Shown: positions 58,768 through 64,000 of the stretch, piece after piece
Position numbering within the stretch: position 1 is the first letter of the stretch
Layout of the letters: each line of letters begins with the position of its first letter
NCBI RefSeq assembly: GCF_024713945.1
Contig: NC_134680.1
Span: 2,628,001-2,692,000 of the forward strand
Reading direction: 5' to 3'
From: Dermatophagoides farinae
Lineage: Eukaryota; Arthropoda; Arachnida; Sarcoptiformes; Pyroglyphidae
DNA: 64,000 nucleotides
Made by a program: the position numbers and the translations under genes
The notes under the pieces: generated by a model
What the model was told of the DNA's origin: nothing
Seen by the model: the letters and a program-made list of their open reading frames with translations, nothing else
Database searches by the model: none

Positions 58768-61700
58768 CTAGAATTAATGTGGAATAAATAGAAAAAAAAT
58801 GAACAATTAGTATATTTTTCGATTATAAAATCATTATAAATCAAGAAAAATGAATGAAATTAAATGATGATTGTTTTTTTTTTTTTTTTTTTTTTGGTTG
58901 CTTTTAATCAAGTTAAAAGCGTTTTTTCTTTTGGTCATCATTTTAAGCTAAATGAATTTAATCCGGAAAAAATCGTTTCATATTATTAAAACACAGTAGA
59001 TTATTTGATGAGAAATGAAGAAAAAAATAAGTTCCACATAAGGAATATACCATATTAATTTCATTTGTCATTTTAATTTTCTCGTTTTTTTTTGACTTCA
59101 AAATTCGGACAGTGTGCACATTTCATGTGGTAAATCTTTTTTTTCGTTAAAGAATAATAAAAACGTCCTAATTGGATTATCCACTGTGTTTCAGAGGGAA
59201 AAAGTGAACATATATGACATTTCGATATGAAATGATTCGATTCACCATCGTTTCTTCTTTTTTTTATTTCTTGATAAAACTAAAAAACTAAACGCTGATG
59301 ATTATTGATTAGAGATTTTTTTTTTTTTTGGTTTCATCATCAAAAATGATGGCGAACATTAATAGAAAAAAAGATAATTGTGGAGAAATTTCCCAGAATT
59401 TTAAATGAACTAATTTAATGACACACGCACACACACACATACACATGGACACTTGAAAACGAAATTGAAAACAAATATAAATTCCAATGAAAACGAAAAA
59501 AAACAAAATAAAAATCATCAGAATAATCAAAGGGAAAAAAATTTGAACTGAACAAAAGATAATTTGATTCTTTATTTTTTTGGTGAAATTCTCTCTTCCT
59601 CACTACTCGAGAATGTTTCCACTTTGAATATTATAATAATAAATATTCGCAACAGTATTGGTGATAACCAATTTTTTTTGTTTTTCTGTAACTTTTTTTT
59701 CTTGTTACATTTACTTGCAATTGCAGTAGCTATAGCAACAACAACAGAATTCGATGTTATTCATGGATGGATGAAATTCGATAGTATACACACACAGAAA
59801 GACATAGACACTATGATTACAATAGAAAATTGGTTTCAGCAATTTTGAACTGGATGAAAGAATGAAGAAGAGGGAAAATCATGAATGATGATTATGTTGA
59901 CGATCCAAAAGTAGAGTAAATTACCTGTCTCGAATATATATTTTCAATGATGATTGGTGTCTATTTTAGTGTGTGTGTGTGTGTTGTGTATCAATGATTC
60001 GAATATCAAATTAACTTTTCTGTTTCATTCAAATATTTTGATTAACAAAAAAAAACATAAATGAATGAAAAAATGATTAAGTTTCAGAAACTCGAAAATC
60101 TTGGCTACTACTAATTTTTTTTTTCGGTGGAAAATTCTAATGAAAATGTTTTCATTTTTTTCTTGATCTAATAATCACTATATATATGTATTATCTATCT
60201 AAAGACATGACATCTATCTAGACAACACACAACGTAGAATTGAAAAGAAAATTTCGCTATTTTTCCAACCAACACCATAATGATGACATTTCAACAAGAT
60301 GACGATGATTTATATGCGTTTATCATCATCATCATCTTGATAATAACTTTGAGAATAGAGAAATCTCTCTCGAAGATTTAAGTTATCATTTTGATTTCTT
60401 TTTTTTCTCATCCAGTTATTTATAAATTCATTTTTTTTTCTACTGTTATCTTTATCTTTATCTTTATCTTTATTATTATTATTCATACTTGACACACATA
60501 CACACACACAAAAACATAGTGGTTTAGAATTTTTTTTTTCTTAATTTATTTATTTGTTTACTTTTTTTCTGGCCACTTGAATAGATCTTATTATTAGTAT
60601 ATATGGTTAGTGCGTTATAATAATATTAATTATGGCGGGAATTATTCAACAACAATTCTGGATTCTTTGTTTGAAAAACAAAGGTCATGATGATTCATTA
60701 ATTTTGGCTAAAATTCAAAATCGATCGATATTAAAAACACTATTGAATCGAAAAAGAAAAAGTACAAGAATTACAGAATTTGAGTTTATGGATGAAAGCC
60801 ACAATGTGGACATATAGATGTAATCCAATGAGAGAAAAAAAAATGACGAAGAAGTTTTTTCCATCCAAATTCAGTGAACCAAACTCAAAAATTAAAACTA
60901 AATAGACAGCCACAGTAACAACCATTGATTTTTCTGATTAAAATTATTATTATTATTATTATTTTCATTATATTGATTTTAAGCCTATCGGCTGCTAACT
61001 AACTAACTAACTAACTAACCACATTGAACTATAAAGGAATTTTTATTAATATATATAAAACACAAACACAAATTTAAAGTCAAATCTGATTAAGATCGTA
61101 GATCGGTGGGTGAAAAAAAAATAAAATGTTTTACATCGAGAGAAAAAAAAATCGAATTTTAATAAGCTTTTTTCCTGTTTTGAAACGTTATTCTGTAAGG
61201 GTAACCGAATCATCATCATCATCGTTATAATGATGATTATGATTATCATCATTAGGAATTTTCCAGTAAACTTTTTCTTTCTATTTGATGGCCGAGAAAT
61301 ATAGATGGATGGTTGGAAAAGTTTTTTTTATTTGAAATGAAAAAAAAAATTCTCAAAAATCTCTTGCTCCAAAATATGTTTTGACATTTGATTGTCGTTT
61401 TGGTGATGGTAGTGAAGGAAAAGAGGAATATAAAAATAATAATGGCCCAAATCATGTCAAATGAGCATTTAATTATTCGTATCCGGCCATAACCGTTTGA
61501 AACAACATTAACATTACACAGGATTCGGTCAGAATTAGAGCAAAAGAATAAATTCGAATTTATGTACCCGGAACATCAATGAATGAATGAATGAATGAAT
61601 GAATGAATAGGATGAAAAATTGAACGTTGAAATTAAATTGACAGCTAGAAGAATAACCACTACCACCATCCAATAATGACAACAGAATTCTTACTGATTT

Positions 61701-63267
61701 ATTTTTGCCAAGATTTTTCTTTTCTTTTTTTTTCACGTACATTTTCTACTCATTTTAACATTCATTATTCAGTCAATTTCTTTCTAATAATAATCATTCT
61801 GGTTAGACTTTTCCATTCTGGATTGAATCAATTCAATCCATTCATTCATTCATTCATACACAACAATTCACAGAAACAAACACAGATTTTTGATTCATTC
61901 AAATTGAATTTTGTAGAAAACAAAATTCATTCAATATATAAAAATTCTTTTGTTTGTGTGCTGTTAGAGAAAAAGATCTCTTAAACAAAGACAAAAACCT
62001 TCTAGACAAAGATAGACGAAAAAACAATGCATTTTTGGCTGTCAATGTTGTTGTTGTTGTTGTTGTTGTTGATGATGATGATGACATGTGGTTGGCAATG
62101 TATTTGTTTGGTCGTTTTTTTTTCTCATTACACTCAACACTGCTTTTCAATCTTATGTGATAATATGTCAAAGAAAATATAGAGTTTATTATTTTGGCCG
62201 TTACCGAGAATGAGAAATTCAAATTTTTTTTTTCATTAAAAAATTAGAATCCTTTAAAATTGAGAATTTTTTCTTTTTTTGTTTCTCATCATCCAATTTC
62301 AATCACGCAAACACCATTCATTAGAAATTTTTTTTTTGACAAAAAAAAATAAAACTTGATTTTTCCGACACCAGATGGCCAAACATGCTCCACATGAATG
62401 ATTCAATGTGAATTTTTTTGTTTGTTTGAAAAAAATAAATTCATTTCAAAAAAAAAACTTACCACTTGTATGTAGATATTGCATTGATTCGGTTGCAACA
62501 CCAACCACTGCATGTGTACCACGACATTCAACGGGCCATTGTATTGTCCATACATGAAGACCTTTTGTATAGCCTATACGGCCAAACATACAATCAGTAG
62601 ATTTGGCAATTGGCCGCCGTTTACCGACAAGACCATTTTGTAGAATGTTTACATTTGGTGATTTACGTTCTAATGACCAACCATTTTCTACCTGAATCTC
62701 TTCAGATAGTTCTTCCTGTTCAAGAAGACGATCTAAACGTGATGGCCTTTCTGCATGACAATCGGCACGCATATTCTGTATTGATTTTTTATCTTGTGAC
62801 CTTAATGAACGCACCAAAGATTGTAGGTCCATATTGGCCAACGATCGTAATGATGGCCAATTTTCGATGATGCGTAACATATTACGACGCCGTTTTGGCT
62901 TCAGTTTGGCCTAGATTTTTTTTTTTTGAAAAATGGAAAAATTTTTTATTCAAAATTAAAATCATATTTTCTGAAAAAAATTTCAAGCAAAAAAAAAACT
63001 TTATTCAATGTCGCCGCTGCTGCCACTGCCACTATCACTTACTGAATTACGAATTTTTTTGGAACCTGTCATGATCATTTTACGATGGTTGCGATTTTTA
63101 CAAATTTTTCTCACAAAACAATCATTGTATTGTTTATGTTGTTCCATTTGTATTGATGAATTTTGTGTTGACAACAACAATTTATTCATATTTAATCGAT
63201 TACGATTATAATCATCAACCATTGATGATCTTGGTATTGATGATTGTCTTTGTTCAATTTGATTCAT
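58334..63267 (-). CDS. SPSB: SPRY domain- and SOCS box-containing protein (gustavus/SPSB family)
   Basis: Substrate receptor for an elongin B/C-Cullin 5 ubiquitin ligase. In Drosophila gustavus binds Vasa. Exons 63267-63043, 62910-62463 and 58767-58334 join in phase and give 368 residues, about 90 more than usual. SPRY spans roughly 145-330 with STDCMFGRIGYTKGLHVWTI, RGTHAVVGVATESM, GYCSLVGSDCESYGWD, VLDMDEGTLGFIVDG and GKKLYPVISTVWG. The SOCS box follows: LLLRECCRKTIRQ as the elongin-binding part and RIPLVLKEYLLN as the Cullin part. The first 75 residues are a polar extension unlike the short N-terminus of SPSB1. The start Met at 63267 is the likely one, but an upstream exon beyond the window cannot be excluded. 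Confidence 0.9.
60995..61019. repeat. (CTAA)n tetranucleotide repeat
   Basis: About six units, in intron 2 of the SPRY/SOCS gene. Confidence 0.85.
61578..61608. repeat. (GAAT)n tetranucleotide repeat
   Basis: About seven units. A complementary (CATT)n run lies at 61,839-61,857 in the same intron. Confidence 0.85.
62463..62910 (-). CDS. SPSB: SPSB exon 2: N-terminal SPRY
   Basis: Acceptor ATCTAG at 62911-62912 and donor GTAAGT at 62462-62457. Opens with a basic KLKPKRRR stretch, then RPSRLDRLL, VENGWSLERKSPNVNI and the SPRY start. Confidence 0.92.
63043..63267 (-). CDS. SPSB: SPSB exon 1: N-terminal extension
   Basis: 75 codons ending KKIRNS|GTAAGT, in phase 0 with exon 2 across a 132 bp intron. 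Polar and basic, no domain seen. Coding status rests on phase agreement and the strong donor. Confidence 0.65.
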
Positions 63268-64000
63268 TGTAAAACAAAAATGGAAAAAAGTGTAACAAGA
63301 ACAAAAAGAAGATAAACACTTTTTAAATTTAAAAAAAAACTGAAAAATTTTCAACAGACAATCAATAAAATCACAGCAAAATACAATTTAGGAAAAAAAT
63401 ATTAAACCATGCAAACAAAGAGCAAAAACACACACACACAAAATACGTGATGAGGAGATCAATCAAAAATTTTTGTTAGCATCTAAATAATGTTGTTTTG
63501 CGTATTTATATATATGCAAAAAAAATGATGCGATTATGTACATTCTACCCCGAATGATGTTTCATTCACTCTCGTTATAATTATCGTAATCAATTAATAT
63601 AATATAATTATCATTTTCATCATTAAAAATATTTTCTCTATAAATCAAAAAAAAAAAAAAAAAAATGATTTCATTTTTTGCCATCATCGATGATGATCAA
63701 TATATAATAACAACAACAGCAAAAAAAAACACTTTATTTTTTTTTTGCAATAAACTTTGGATATCGAACCTTAAAAATGATGATGATTATGATGCAAATA
63801 ATTTACAGTGGAACAAAAAAATAATCATAATGATTATATGATATCATCATATCATAAAATCGCCGTAGACAAATTGTCTAAACACTGTCTACTATAACAC
63901 AATTGCCACATTATGGAAATTGGTAATAATTCTCTGTTTGTACTTTTTCTTCCTCCCCCCTTTCTCTCTAATTAAAATTGGCTGATCATTTGATCATCGA
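63268..64000. promoter_or_regulatory. Presumed SPSB 5' UTR and promoter
   Basis: The region upstream of the first SPSB exon. AT-rich, with a poly-A run near 63,647-63,665 and a palindromic ATGATATCATCATATCAT cluster around 63,838-63,856. No gene seen to the window end. Promoter role is by position only. Confidence 0.4.

Larger units (their letters stand above)
58768..62462 (-). other. SPSB: Intron 2 of SPSB
   Basis: 3.7 kb of AT-rich sequence with poly-T, (CTAA)n, (GAAT)n, (TTG)n at about 62,046-62,072 and a (TTTATC)n run near 60,450. Open frames are short, and no nested gene is recognised. Confidence 0.6.

Noticed and set aside
60632-60817. 61-codon plus-strand frame beginning MAGIIQQQ in the SPSB intron
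   Set aside because: Short, no homology recognised, no upstream promoter signal. Cannot be separated from chance.
1-64000. CRISPR arrays, rRNA, tRNA and bacterial-type operons
   Set aside because: None seen. Spliced genes, poly(A) signals and simple repeats show a eukaryotic nuclear window.

Overview
This is a eukaryotic nuclear window. It is very AT-rich and full of poly-A/T tracts and (GAT/ATC)n, (CAA/TTG)n and (CA/TG)n simple repeats. Introns are spliced GT-AG, and the proteins carry long Asn/Gln/His/Ser runs. The recognisable genes are of arthropod type: a V-ATPase proteolipid, TFIIIC220, a Sidestep-family receptor and a SPRY/SOCS-box protein of the gustavus/SPSB family. The compact left end, base composition and orphan arachnid-like genes suggest a mite, perhaps an astigmatid such as a dust or scab mite. 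That species-level guess is inference.

Left part (1-14.7 kb) is gene-dense. On the minus strand, the 5' three quarters or more of a TFIIIC largest-subunit gene (GTF3C1; three exons, running off the left edge) is followed upstream by single-exon V-ATPase subunit c. A ~350 bp divergent promoter region with a TATCGATA palindrome separates the latter from a plus-strand tandem cluster of three alpha/beta-hydrolase genes. The cluster shows recent gene conversion, and one copy has an altered nucleophile elbow. The third copy converges on a minus-strand cysteine-rich secreted/anchored protein, with only 49 bp between stop codons and a back-to-back polyadenylation signal in that gap. A plus-strand four-membrane-segment orphan follows at 13.0-14.3 kb.

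The middle (18.9-56.4 kb, minus strand) is almost entirely one gene: a Sidestep-like cell-surface receptor. I traced about twelve coding exons with matching splice phases: a signal/anchor exon, five Ig domains, a probable fibronectin-III-like region, one transmembrane helix and a long low-complexity tail. Introns range from 136 bp to 10.3 kb. They are simple-repeat-rich and I see no nested gene in them; one carries a 144 bp Tourist/Harbinger-like MITE candidate. The Ig loops are inflated by low-complexity insertions, in Ig2 by several hundred residues. Two splice or frame ambiguities (near 30,158 and 20,190-20,313) bear on which protein is made.

Right part (58.3-63.3 kb, minus strand) is a three-exon SPRY-domain SOCS-box gene with an unusual N-terminal extension.

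The genes do not form an obvious pathway. Three are ordinary cellular machinery (Pol III transcription, proton pumping, ubiquitin-ligase substrate recognition), one is a neuronal adhesion/guidance receptor, and the hydrolase cluster, cysteine-rich protein and four-TM protein look lineage-specific. No rRNA, tRNA, CRISPR or complete autonomous transposon was seen.
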